This document shows, one piece after another, positions 33,373-43,011 of a DNA stretch of 64,000 nucleotides. A program made the translations under genes and the position numbers. The DNA is from Streptomyces sp. NBC_00223 (GTDB lineage Bacteria; Actinomycetota; Actinomycetes; Streptomycetales; Streptomycetaceae). Below the pieces are notes generated by a model, which saw only the letters and a program-made list of their open reading frames with translations, made no database searches and had not been told where the DNA came from. Location: contig NZ_CP108109.1 in the NCBI RefSeq assembly GCF_036199905.1, positions 3,023,501 to 3,087,500 on the forward strand, given 5' to 3'. Position 1 is the first letter of the stretch. Every line of letters starts with the position of its first letter.

Positions 33373-34431
33373 ATGGCACGCAGACCGGGCCGCAAGCCGC
33401 CTCCCTCACCGCTGGAACAGCGTGACGGCGTGGACCCCGTCCGTGTCCGCCTCCCCGGAAGCGGAAGCCCACACCCTGGAAGCGAGTCCCGGGGCGGAAG
33501 AGCCGATGACGCGCCCTGGCCGACCGTCCGTGACTTCCTCGCGGAGCGCTACGGCCCCGCCATCGGCCCGGCGCGGGTCGACGCGATGGTGGCGGCGGGC
33601 CGGTTCGTCACCGCGGACGGCCCGGTCGGCCCGCGCACCCCGTACGAGGCCGGGGCGTGGGTGTGGTTCCACCGTGACTTCGCGCCCGAGGCGCCTGTGC
33701 CGTTCCCCGCCGGAATCGTGTACCAGGACGAGCGGATCGTGGTCGCGGACAAGCCGCACTTCCTGGCCACCACCCCGCGCGGCCGCCACGTCACGCAGAC
33801 CGCGCTCGCCCGGCTGCGCCGCGACCTCGGCCTGCCGCGGCTCTCCCCCGCGCACCGCCTGGACCGGCTGACGGCCGGCCTTGCCCTCTTCGTCGTACGC
33901 CCCGAGGACCGCGGCGCGTACCAGTCGCTCTTCCGCGACCGGCGGGTCGCCAAGGAGTACGAGGCCGTCGCGGGGTACGACCCGGCGCTCGGCCTGCCGC
34001 TGACCGTGCGCAGCCGGATCGTGAAGGAGCGCGGGTGGATCGGGGCGCGCGAGGAGCCGGGGGCGCCGAACGCGGAGAGCCGGATCGAGCTGCTGGAGCA
34101 GCGCGCCGGGCTGGGCCGCTACCGGCTGCTGCCCGCGACCGGCCGCACCCATCAGCTGCGGGTCCATATGAACGCGCTCGGCCTGCCGATCCTGAACGAC
34201 CCGGTCTATCCCGCGCTCGCCCCGGAGCCGCCTGACGGCGACTTCTCCCGGCCGCTGCAACTGCTCGCGCGGGCACTGGAGTTCACCGACCCCGTGACGG
34301 GCCGGCCGATGCGCTTCGAGAGCGCGCGTGAACTGGCCGCCTGGCCGCGAGCCGGATCCGCGGCAATGGAGACGAGGTGGGAGAGGTCCGAGGACGCCCC
34401 CGGTCTCAGACCGTCGACTCCACCGGGGTGA
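33373..34431 (+). CDS. RluA-family pseudouridine synthase
   Basis: A 352-residue enzyme converting uridines in rRNA or tRNA to pseudouridine. The catalytic Asp is in SPAHRLDRLTAGLALFVVRP; later are RRVAKEYEAVAGYDP and LLPATGRTHQLRVHMNALGLPILNDPVYP, all RluA hallmarks. An S4-like region precedes the catalytic domain (IGPARVDAMVAAGRFVTADG). ATG 33373 is nine bases after GGAAGAG; GTG 33361 is the other choice. The 3' end overlaps the convergent VOC gene by 26 bases. Confidence 0.9.
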   Translation: MARRPGRKPPPSPLEQRDGVDPVRVRLPGSGSPHPGSESRGGRADDAPWPTVRDFLAERYGPAIGPARVDAMVAAGRFVTADGPVGPRTPYEAGAWVWFHRDFAPEAPVPFPAGIVYQDERIVVADKPHFLATTPRGRHVTQTALARLRRDLGLPRLSPAHRLDRLTAGLALFVVRPEDRGAYQSLFRDRRVAKEYEAVAGYDPALGLPLTVRSRIVKERGWIGAREEPGAPNAESRIELLEQRAGLGRYRLLPATGRTHQLRVHMNALGLPILNDPVYPALAPEPPDGDFSRPLQLLARALEFTDPVTGRPMRFESARELAAWPRAGSAAMETRWERSEDAPGLRPSTPPG

Positions 34432-35197
34432 GGACCGCGAACACCGCTCCTTCCGGATCCCCGAGCAGCGCCATCCGGCCGACGCCCTCCATGTCGGTAC
34501 TGGGCATCAGGACGCTCGCGCCGTGCTCGGTCGCCTTGGCCACGGTCGCGTCGCAGTCCGCCACCGCGAAGTACGGCTGCCAGTAGCTCACCCCGTCCGG
34601 GAGCATGTCGCCGTGGAGCTGCATGATCCCGCCGTGCGAGCCCTCCTGACCGCCGCCGGCCCGGGAGACGATCGTGTACGTGCCCGCGCCGCCGGGCAGC
34701 GGCACGTCCTCGGTGTCCCAGGAGAACAGGCCCGTGTAGAACTGCCGGGCCCGCTCGGCGTCCGTCGTGTACAGCTCGGTCCAGCACAAGGCTCCGGCGC
34801 CGACCCGGTCCAGCCCCTTGGTCGTACCCGGCTGCCAGACCGCGAACTCGGCGCCGCCCGGGTCGGTGTACCCGGCGAGACGGCCCTGGTCGAGTACGTC
34901 CATCGGGGGGACGCGGACGGTGCCGCCGCCCTGCTCGACCGCCTTGGTGGTGGCGTCGGCGTCGGCGGTCTCGAAGTACACCGTCCAGGCCGGCAGCGCG
35001 GTGTCGCTCTGGATCGGGCCGAGGGCCGCGACGCTCTGCCCGGCCAGCTGGAAGACGCCGTACCCACCGGACTCCGGGCCCGTCGGCCGGAAGTCCCAGC
35101 CGAACAGCGCCTTGTAGAACGCGGCGGCGGCGTCGAGATCACGGCTGCCCAGGTCGACCCAGCTGGGCGCGCCGGGCACGTAGTCGTTGGTGAGCAT
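34406..35197 (-). CDS. Two-domain VOC (glyoxalase-fold) protein
   Basis: A 263-residue protein with two VOC half-modules. First: APSWVDLGSRDLDAAAAFYKALFGWDF ... FETADADATTKAVEQGGGTV ... DPGGAEFAVWQPG; second: CWTELYTTDAERARQFYTGLFSWDTED ... YFAVADCDATVAKATEHGA ... DPEGAVFAVLTP. Such proteins serve as dioxygenases, isomerases or drug-binding proteins; no substrate is evident. ATG 35197 has GGAGGA upstream. It shares architecture with the gene at 62683 in the afsK region. Confidence 0.85.
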   Translation of the reverse strand: MLTNDYVPGAPSWVDLGSRDLDAAAAFYKALFGWDFRPTGPESGGYGVFQLAGQSVAALGPIQSDTALPAWTVYFETADADATTKAVEQGGGTVRVPPMDVLDQGRLAGYTDPGGAEFAVWQPGTTKGLDRVGAGALCWTELYTTDAERARQFYTGLFSWDTEDVPLPGGAGTYTIVSRAGGGQEGSHGGIMQLHGDMLPDGVSYWQPYFAVADCDATVAKATEHGASVLMPSTDMEGVGRMALLGDPEGAVFAVLTPVESTV

Positions 35198-35410
35198 GCT
35201 GCCGTCCTCCGTGAGCTGGTGTGATGTGCCGTTTCGGACGTTGTGTCCTCTCTCACATTCAGCATGGCAGCAGGCACCGACAAGCGCCGTTCCTGTGGCA
35301 TCCATGACCAGGTCACGGCATCGACGGCGGGCGGCACGGGACTGGGGGCGGGCGCGCGCGGCGGTCGAACTGATTCGGGATTGTCAGTGGGCCCGTCTAC
35401 TGTGGTTCAC

Positions 35411-35614
35411 ATGTACGGGGGAGATCTTGATCAGGCGAACGCGGACCTGCGCGCGTATGTGCAGGCGCACGGTGACCGGCCGTGGACGGCCGAGGAGCTG
35501 ACCGAGCTGGCTCGGCTGCGCGCCCAGTGGACGGCGGCCGCCCGTGGGGTCCGCGTGGAAATACGCCAGGTGCCGGGTCCCGTGCGGGGCTCCGCGGTGG
35601 TGGCCGCGGCCTGA
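35411..35614 (+). CDS. Small conserved hypothetical protein
   Basis: A 67-residue protein, MYGGDLDQANADLRAYVQAH then WTAEELTELARLRAQWTAAA, likely a helix pair, ending in a short hydrophobic Ala tail. No ribosome site precedes the ATG, and TACTGT ends eight bases upstream, so the message may be leaderless. Function unknown; codon usage and helical pattern support it as real. Confidence 0.6.
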   Translation: MYGGDLDQANADLRAYVQAHGDRPWTAEELTELARLRAQWTAAARGVRVEIRQVPGPVRGSAVVAAA

Positions 35615-35698
35615 ACCGCCGGGGCCGCGGCACGTTCTCCCGACTCGGCGGACCGGCCGGCGCCGGACCGGGTCCGGGACCCGGGTTGAGGCCCGGTC

Positions 35699-36121
35699 TC
35701 AGGCGCGGACGGCGGCGTGCGGCGGGCGGACGGTGTCCGTGCCGGGAGCGGGCTCGGCGGTGTCGTCGCCCAGCGCGGTGATCCGGTTGGCGGCGTCGAC
35801 ATGGACGACGGTCGGACGCAGCGCGCGGGCCTCCGTGTCGTCGACCTGGGCGTAGCTGATCAGAATGACCATGTCACCGGGGTGCACCAGGTGGGCCGCC
35901 GCGCCGTTGATCCCGATCACACCCGAGCCGCGCTCGCCCTCGATGAGATAGGTCTCCAGGCGGGCGCCGTTGGTGATGTCGACGATGTGGACCAGTTCGC
36001 CGGGCAGCAGGTCGGCGGCGTCCATCAGATCGGCGTCCACGGTCACGGAGCCCACGTAGTGCAGATCCGCCTGGGTCACGGTGGCCCGGTGGATCTTGGA
36101 CTTGAACATGGTGCGCAGCAC
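35699..36121 (-). CDS. panD: Aspartate 1-decarboxylase PanD
   Basis: A 140-residue proenzyme making beta-alanine for pantothenate and Co[21 protein letters not shown] is followed by [20 protein letters not shown]; self-cleavage at Gly-Ser in YVGSVT makes the pyruvoyl group. [20 protein letters not shown] and [20 protein letters not shown] are also typical. The last 20 residues are a variable tail. GTG 36121 has AAGGAGGG upstream. Confidence 0.95.
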   Translation of the reverse strand: MLRTMFKSKIHRATVTQADLHYVGSVTVDADLMDAADLLPGELVHIVDITNGARLETYLIEGERGSGVIGINGAAAHLVHPGDMVILISYAQVDDTEARALRPTVVHVDAANRITALGDDTAEPAPGTDTVRPPHAAVRA

Positions 36122-36239
36122 GGTGCCGCCCTCCTTGAATGAGCTGGTCGCATCCCCGTCAGGGGTACGCGCCGACGCGTCAAGGGTAGGGCCCGTCGCC
36201 GCGGGCCGGATCGGGGGTCCGCCAGGAGTGCGGAAGATC

Positions 36240-38099
36240 TCAGCCGACCGCGACGGCGGCGGGGCCGGTCGGCGGAGTGACGGCGGGGGCGGGCAGCCGT
36301 TCGTAGAGCTCGGCCAGGGCGGTGTTGAGCCGGATCAGGTGGGCGGGGCCGCCGCGGACCGGGCGCAAAGGCGCCGTGTCCGGGTGACGGCCGAGGCGGC
36401 GGCGCACCTGGCCGAGGTTGTGGGCGGTCAGGCCGAGTGGGGTACGGGCCGCCGCCAGGTCGGCGGTCCCGCTCGCGGCCAGGAGGCGGGTGGCGGGCGC
36501 GCAGCCGGCCAGTGCGTCGGCCCAGTCGGCGGCGTGCGCGGCTGCGTCGTTCTGCCCTCCGCCGCGGCGGAGGAGGGAGCGGTGCGCGCGGGCGGGCGCG
36601 GCCACGTCGGCGAGGTCCCGCGCGGCCCGGTCGAAGCGACGGGCGAGCCGCCGCAGCGCGACGGGGCGCGGTTCGGGCTCCCGGGCGGCGGCCAGCAGGT
36701 CCTGGAGCGCCCGCAGCGCCAGGGCGGCGCGGCCGCGCATCACGGTGTCGGTGCGCAGGGGCAGCACGAAGCAGGCGGCCGCGATACCGCAGGCAGAACC
36801 GACGAGGATCCCTTCGGGGCGCTGGACCAGCAGAGCCGTGCCGTGTTCGCCGTTGAGGGTGTGGAGGACAGCCAGCACGCAGGTGACGCAGAAGGCCCAC
36901 GCCGCGTAGGTGAGGTCGCGCAGCCACAGGCCGGCCAGGAGGCAGCAGAAGATCACGGTGATCGCGACGGCGGGAACTCCGGCCACCGTGTGGGCGATCA
37001 GGGTCCCGGCGACGGCCCCGGTGAAGGCGCCGGCGACCCGCAGTCCGCTGCGGTGGATCACGTCCCCGCGCCCCCGGGCGGCGGCGCACACCACAAAGGC
37101 GGTGATCACGGTCCACGTCCATTGGTGCGGAAAGAGCAGATGGCCGACGGCGAAGGCGGCGGCCATGGCTGCGGTGACCTGGGCGGCCAGCCGGGTCTGC
37201 GGCTGGATGTCGCGCCATCCGCCGGTGCGGCGGCGCGGGGCGGGGGCGTCGGGGGCGGGCCGTTCGCGGGACGGCAGGCGCCTTACGGCGGCGGCCTGTT
37301 GGCGGACGGCGGCCAGTGCCGCGTCCAGGCGGTGGGGGTCGGGCTTTCCTGGCGCCCCGGGGTCCACCAGCACCTCTGCTTCGAGGACGGCGGCGGACAG
37401 GGCGTCCCGTGCGGCACGGCCGGCGTCGTCCGGCAGGAGGGCGGCGTCGAGGCGGTCCTCGGTGGCGAGGGCGGCGCGGTGGAGGGTACGGGCGGCGAGG
37501 GCGTGGCTCCGGGTGCCCGGGGTACGGGACCGCAGACGGGTGGCGGCGTGCCGGAAGTCGTCGGCCGCGGCGGCCGCCTCACGGGCCGGGCGTGCCGGGA
37601 GGAGCGCCTGAGCGGCGATCACACAGGCCACGGCGATCAGTCCGGCGACCGCGCCCCACACCGGTCCGGTCGCCTTGGCGGCGCTCGGCGGCACCGGTAC
37701 GACCAGTACGGAGATCAGCGGGGTGAGGGCGAGCCGGCCGAAGCGCCGCGTTCTGCCGCCGAAGCGCGTCAGATAGCGGGAACCGCCGACCGCCGCGACG
37801 AACGCCGCCGCGCCCAGCCACGCGTGGTGCAGCATGAAGCGGGCGACGAAGGCGGCCAGGAGTCCGATCGAGGGGACGTAGAGCAGGGCCGAGAGCCGAT
37901 GGGGAAGGGTAGCCGCGTTCAGGCTTCGTGCGACCAGGACGGCGACGACGGTCGCGATCACCGTCATACCACCGGGCAGTTCAGCGGATCGACATATCGC
38001 ACCCGAGATCAGCAGGGCGGCGACGGAAGCGATGATCGTACGTATGGCGATCATCAGTCGCACGTATCCCGGGTCGAGCAGTCGCAGTCGGATCAGCAT
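36240..38099 (-). CDS. FUSC-family (aromatic acid exporter-like) membrane protein
   Basis: A 619-residue protein with two sets of hydrophobic helices (residues about 10-150 and 300-420) separated by a helical cytoplasmic region, the FUSC layout also seen in aromatic-acid exporters. Recognisable: [40 protein letters not shown] and [22 protein letters not shown] 38099 with GGGGACAGGA upstream is chosen; the frame is open to GTG 38249 but that extension is Gly/Ala/Ser-rich. It diverges from a MarR gene that may control it. Confidence 0.8.
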   Translation of the reverse strand: MLIRLRLLDPGYVRLMIAIRTIIASVAALLISGAICRSAELPGGMTVIATVVAVLVARSLNAATLPHRLSALLYVPSIGLLAAFVARFMLHHAWLGAAAFVAAVGGSRYLTRFGGRTRRFGRLALTPLISVLVVPVPPSAAKATGPVWGAVAGLIAVACVIAAQALLPARPAREAAAAADDFRHAATRLRSRTPGTRSHALAARTLHRAALATEDRLDAALLPDDAGRAARDALSAAVLEAEVLVDPGAPGKPDPHRLDAALAAVRQQAAAVRRLPSRERPAPDAPAPRRRTGGWRDIQPQTRLAAQVTAAMAAAFAVGHLLFPHQWTWTVITAFVVCAAARGRGDVIHRSGLRVAGAFTGAVAGTLIAHTVAGVPAVAITVIFCCLLAGLWLRDLTYAAWAFCVTCVLAVLHTLNGEHGTALLVQRPEGILVGSACGIAAACFVLPLRTDTVMRGRAALALRALQDLLAAAREPEPRPVALRRLARRFDRAARDLADVAAPARAHRSLLRRGGGQNDAAAHAADWADALAGCAPATRLLAASGTADLAAARTPLGLTAHNLGQVRRRLGRHPDTAPLRPVRGGPAHLIRLNTALAELYERLPAPAVTPPTGPAAVAVG

Positions 38100-38267
38100 T
38101 CCTGTCCCCCGCAGGTCACCCTTGTCGCCGCTGCCGTCACTCTCGACCCCGTCCCTGGCGGCGACCGTCTCTTCGCCGCTACTGCCGCGAACGCCCGCCG
38201 TACCGGCTCCCGCGCGGGCGGTCACCCTGACGGTCCCCGCGCCTGTCACCCTGGCTTATTGATACGC

Positions 38268-38277
38268 CATACGTATG
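38268..38277. promoter_or_regulatory. Palindrome in FUSC-marR divergent region
   Basis: CATACGTATG, a perfect 10-base palindrome in the AT-richer region between the two divergent genes. It is a candidate site for the MarR protein at 38345. Confidence 0.35.
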
Positions 38278-38344
38278 ACTATCGCCCACTAAACTCTGTA
38301 ACAACCGTATCCTCACCTTCAATATAGTACGCCTTCCTTAGAAA

Positions 38345-38788
38345 ATGGCCGCCATGTTTCCTTCCCCGCCCGTCGACCGCGCCGCCGTGATCCGCCGTTC
38401 CGTGAACGGGCTCAGCCGCCGTATGAGGGCCGAGCGGCTGCCGGACGGGCTGCCCAACGGCAAACTCGGTGCGCTCGCCCATCTCTTCCGTTCCGGACCC
38501 GGCACCCCGAGCGCGATGGCCGCCGCCCTGCACGTACAACCGCAGTCGCTGACCCGGACGCTGGCCGCGCTGGAGGAGGACGGCCTGGTGACGCGGACCC
38601 GGGACGCGGTGGACGGGCGGCAGTACCGGATCGAGTTGACACCGGCCGGCTACGAGGCGATGGCCCGGGACGTGGCACACCGGGACGCGTGGCTGCGGGC
38701 ACGGATGGAGTCGCGGCTCAGCGAGACCGAGCGCGAGGTACTGCGGCTGGCCGCCGCGCTGCTCGACCGGCTAGCCGAGGACGACTGA
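38345..38788 (+). CDS. MarR family transcriptional regulator
   Basis: A 147-residue winged-helix regulator: KLGALAHLFRSGPGTPSAMAAALHVQPQSLTRTLAALEEDGLVTR with wing DAVDGRQYRIELTPAGYEAM. The helix-turn-helix differs clearly from the MarR at 25350, so a different operator is expected. It is divergent from the FUSC gene and is a likely sensor of that protein's substrate. Confidence 0.85.
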   Translation: MAAMFPSPPVDRAAVIRRSVNGLSRRMRAERLPDGLPNGKLGALAHLFRSGPGTPSAMAAALHVQPQSLTRTLAALEEDGLVTRTRDAVDGRQYRIELTPAGYEAMARDVAHRDAWLRARMESRLSETEREVLRLAAALLDRLAEDD

Positions 38789-38870
38789 TCGGATCGTCGC
38801 ACCCCGCCACCCCCGACCGTCGCACCCCTGTCCCGCACCCCCTCAACGACCCCCAGGAGGTTCACGGGAA

Positions 38871-38885
38871 TACCCCTAGGGGGTA
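38871..38885 (+). promoter_or_regulatory. CsoR-type copper operator before copZ-copA
   Basis: TACCCCTAGGGGGTA, the exact reverse complement of the box at 32026-32040, followed by TATATGG. It lies 90 bases before copZ. Confidence 0.8.
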
Positions 38886-38974
38886 TATGGTTGTGGACAG
38901 TGAACGGGGAGAGCCGCCCGTCACGTACGCAGCGCGTGCCGCAGCGCCCGCGCCGACAGATGAGGAGCCGCATC

Positions 38975-39187
38975 ATGAGCCAGGCCGTCTACTCCGTTTC
39001 CGGGATGACCTGCGGGCACTGCGAGTCCGCCGTCTCCAAGGAGGTCACCGCGATCCCCGGTGTCACGTCCGTGACGGCCGTCGCGAAGACCGGGCTGCTG
39101 ACCGTCGCCTCCGAACTGCCGCTGGACGACGAGACCGTCCGCGCCGCGGTCGACGAGGCCGGCTACGCACTCGTCGGGAGGGCCTGA
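38975..39187 (+). CDS. copZ: Copper chaperone CopZ (HMA domain)
   Basis: A 70-residue HMA protein with the Cu(I) site in [20 protein letters not shown] and an ending typical of the ferredoxin-like fold ([11 protein letters not shown]). It carries Cu(I) to CopA. GAGGAG precedes ATG 38975. It lies 118 bases ahead of copA on the same strand, behind a CsoR-type box. Confidence 0.93.
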   Translation: MSQAVYSVSGMTCGHCESAVSKEVTAIPGVTSVTAVAKTGLLTVASELPLDDETVRAAVDEAGYALVGRA

Positions 39188-39305
39188 GGCCGACACCGGA
39201 CCGAAGGACCGGACCGGCCCCGGCCCCGCTCCGGGACCGGACACCGGGCCCCGCACAAGGGCCCGTACCGGACCCGTATCGCACACACCGACCAGGGGAG
39301 TGGAA

Positions 39306-41605
<2,300 letters not shown>

Positions 41606-41612
<7 letters not shown>

Positions 41613-41693
41613 CCATTGCCGCGAATACGGCCGTTGCTGTTCGCATCCATTGCGGCGAAGGCGGCCACGCCCGTTCGCATCCATTGCGGCGAA
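41606..41693 (+). repeat. Three repeats at exact 34-bp spacing
   Basis: TTCGCATCCATTGCGGCGAA occurs at 41640-41659 and 41674-41693 without a mismatch; a degenerate copy sits at 41606-41625 (CCATTGCCGCGAA part conserved), overlapping the end of copA. Starts are 34 bases apart each time. Each unit has TTCGC/GCGAA inverted ends. They precede the AlkZ-like gene. Confidence 0.75.
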
Positions 41694-41747
41694 ACGGTCC
41701 GGTCCCGCCGGGTGCCCACGCGGCCCCCGGCGGGCGAGGATGAGGCC

Positions 41748-42911
41748 ATGGGCGCTGAGCAGTTGATCGAGGACCGGGAGCGGCGGGCACGGGTGGCGGC
41801 GCGGCTGCTGCGCCCGGCGAAGAGCTGCACGGAGATCGTGGACACCCTCGCCGGGCTGCACGCGACCGATCCGGCCACCGTCTTCCTGTCCGTCGCCGCG
41901 CGGCTGACCGACCCGGACACGGCAGTCGAGCGGCTGGAGGAAGCGCTCTACGGCGAGCGGCCCGCCCTGGCGCGCATGCTCGTCATGCGGCGGACGATGT
42001 TCGTCGTCACCCGGGACACCGCGTCCGACGTGTACGCGGCGGCCGGGCGGCAGATCGCCGCCAAGGAGCGCAAGAAGCTGCTGACGCACCTCGCGGAGGG
42101 CGGTGGCTGGGACGAGCGGTGGCTCGCCGACGCCGAGGCGGAGGTCGAGGCCGCGCTCGCCGCGCACGGGGACCTCAGCGGCGCCGAACTCTCCCGTCTC
42201 GTGCCGCGGTTGCGCGAACAGGTCGTCGTCGCGCGCGGCAAGCCGTACGAGACGCGGCAGAACGTGGCGAGCCGGATCATCCGCACGATGGCGGCCGAGT
42301 ACCGGATCGCGCGCCGCAGGCCCGCGGGGTCGTGGACGAGCAGCCAGTTCCGCTGGGCGAAGGCCGAGCCGCTGCCGGACCGCCCGGTGGAGGAGGCCCG
42401 CGCGGCGGTCGTACGGGCCTGGCTGCGCTCCTACGGGCCCGGTACGGAGGCGGATCTGAAGTGGTGGACCGGCTGGACCCTCACCGAGGTCAGAAAGGCC
42501 CTCGCGGCGGTCGGCGCGGAACACGTACGGCTGGCCGGGGGTACCGGCCATGTGCTGCCGGGAGACACCGACGGCACGCCGGAGGCACCGCCCCGGGCCG
42601 TGCTGCTGCCCTCGCTCGACCCGGCCCCCATGGGATGGCAGGACCGCGACTGGTTCCTGCCGCGGGCGCACCGGGCGGCGCTCTTCGACGGCACGGGCAA
42701 CGTGGGCCCGACCGTGTGGTGGGGCGGCGAGGTGATCGGCGGCTGGGCGCAGCGCGCGGACGGCTCCGTCGTGTGGCGGCGGCTGACCGACCGGGGCACG
42801 GCGGCGGCGCGGGCCGTGGACGACGCGGCGGCGGCGCTGTCCACGTGGCTGGGGGGCGTACGGATCACACCGCGATTCCGTACGCCCCTGGAGCGCGAAC
42901 TGACCCAGTGA
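41748..42911 (+). CDS. Winged-helix DNA-binding (AlkZ-like, HTH_42) protein
   Basis: A 387-residue protein of the winged-helix family that includes the DNA glycosylase AlkZ. Typical: SCTEIVDTLAGLHATDPATVFLSVAARL, RMLVMRRTMFVVTRDTA, AAHGDLSGAELSRLVPRLRE and the late YGPGTEADLKWWTGWTLTEVR. The AlkZ catalytic pair is Gln-x-Gln; I see SSQFRW here with a single Gln, so interstrand-crosslink glycosylase activity is doubtful. ATG 41748 gives the usual start. Confidence 0.75.
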   Translation: MGAEQLIEDRERRARVAARLLRPAKSCTEIVDTLAGLHATDPATVFLSVAARLTDPDTAVERLEEALYGERPALARMLVMRRTMFVVTRDTASDVYAAAGRQIAAKERKKLLTHLAEGGGWDERWLADAEAEVEAALAAHGDLSGAELSRLVPRLREQVVVARGKPYETRQNVASRIIRTMAAEYRIARRRPAGSWTSSQFRWAKAEPLPDRPVEEARAAVVRAWLRSYGPGTEADLKWWTGWTLTEVRKALAAVGAEHVRLAGGTGHVLPGDTDGTPEAPPRAVLLPSLDPAPMGWQDRDWFLPRAHRAALFDGTGNVGPTVWWGGEVIGGWAQRADGSVVWRRLTDRGTAAARAVDDAAAALSTWLGGVRITPRFRTPLERELTQ

Positions 42912-42918
42912 CCCTCCC

Positions 42919-42999
42919 AGGGCGCGGACTCGCGTCCTAGGACACGAACCTCCTGTCCTAGGACGCGAACGTCCGCCTCAGGGCGCGAACGCCCGTCGG
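42919..42999. repeat. Four tandem units of about 20 bp
   Basis: Units 42919-42938, 42939-42959, 42960-42979 and 42980-42999 all begin AGGGCGCG or AGGAC(A/G)CG followed by GAAC or GGAC, for example AGGACGCGAACGTCCGCCTC. They fill the gap between two convergent stops. No protein is encoded. Confidence 0.7.
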
Positions 43000-43011
43000 A
43001 CCCCGGGAGCC

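Noticed and set aside
35668..35684. Perfect CCGGGTCC/GGACCCGG palindrome as a terminator between convergent genes
   Set aside because: The arms are separated by a single base, so an RNA hairpin would need to open several pairs; it may be an incidental GC palindrome.
36081..38327. A 748-codon plus-strand open frame opposite the FUSC gene; similar long frames at 43144-45564, 60422-62509, 51041-53629 and 1167-3077
   Set aside because: All are antisense to recognised genes, have Gly/Arg/Asp-rich low-information sequence and match no family. Long antisense frames are expected in DNA with GC-biased third positions.
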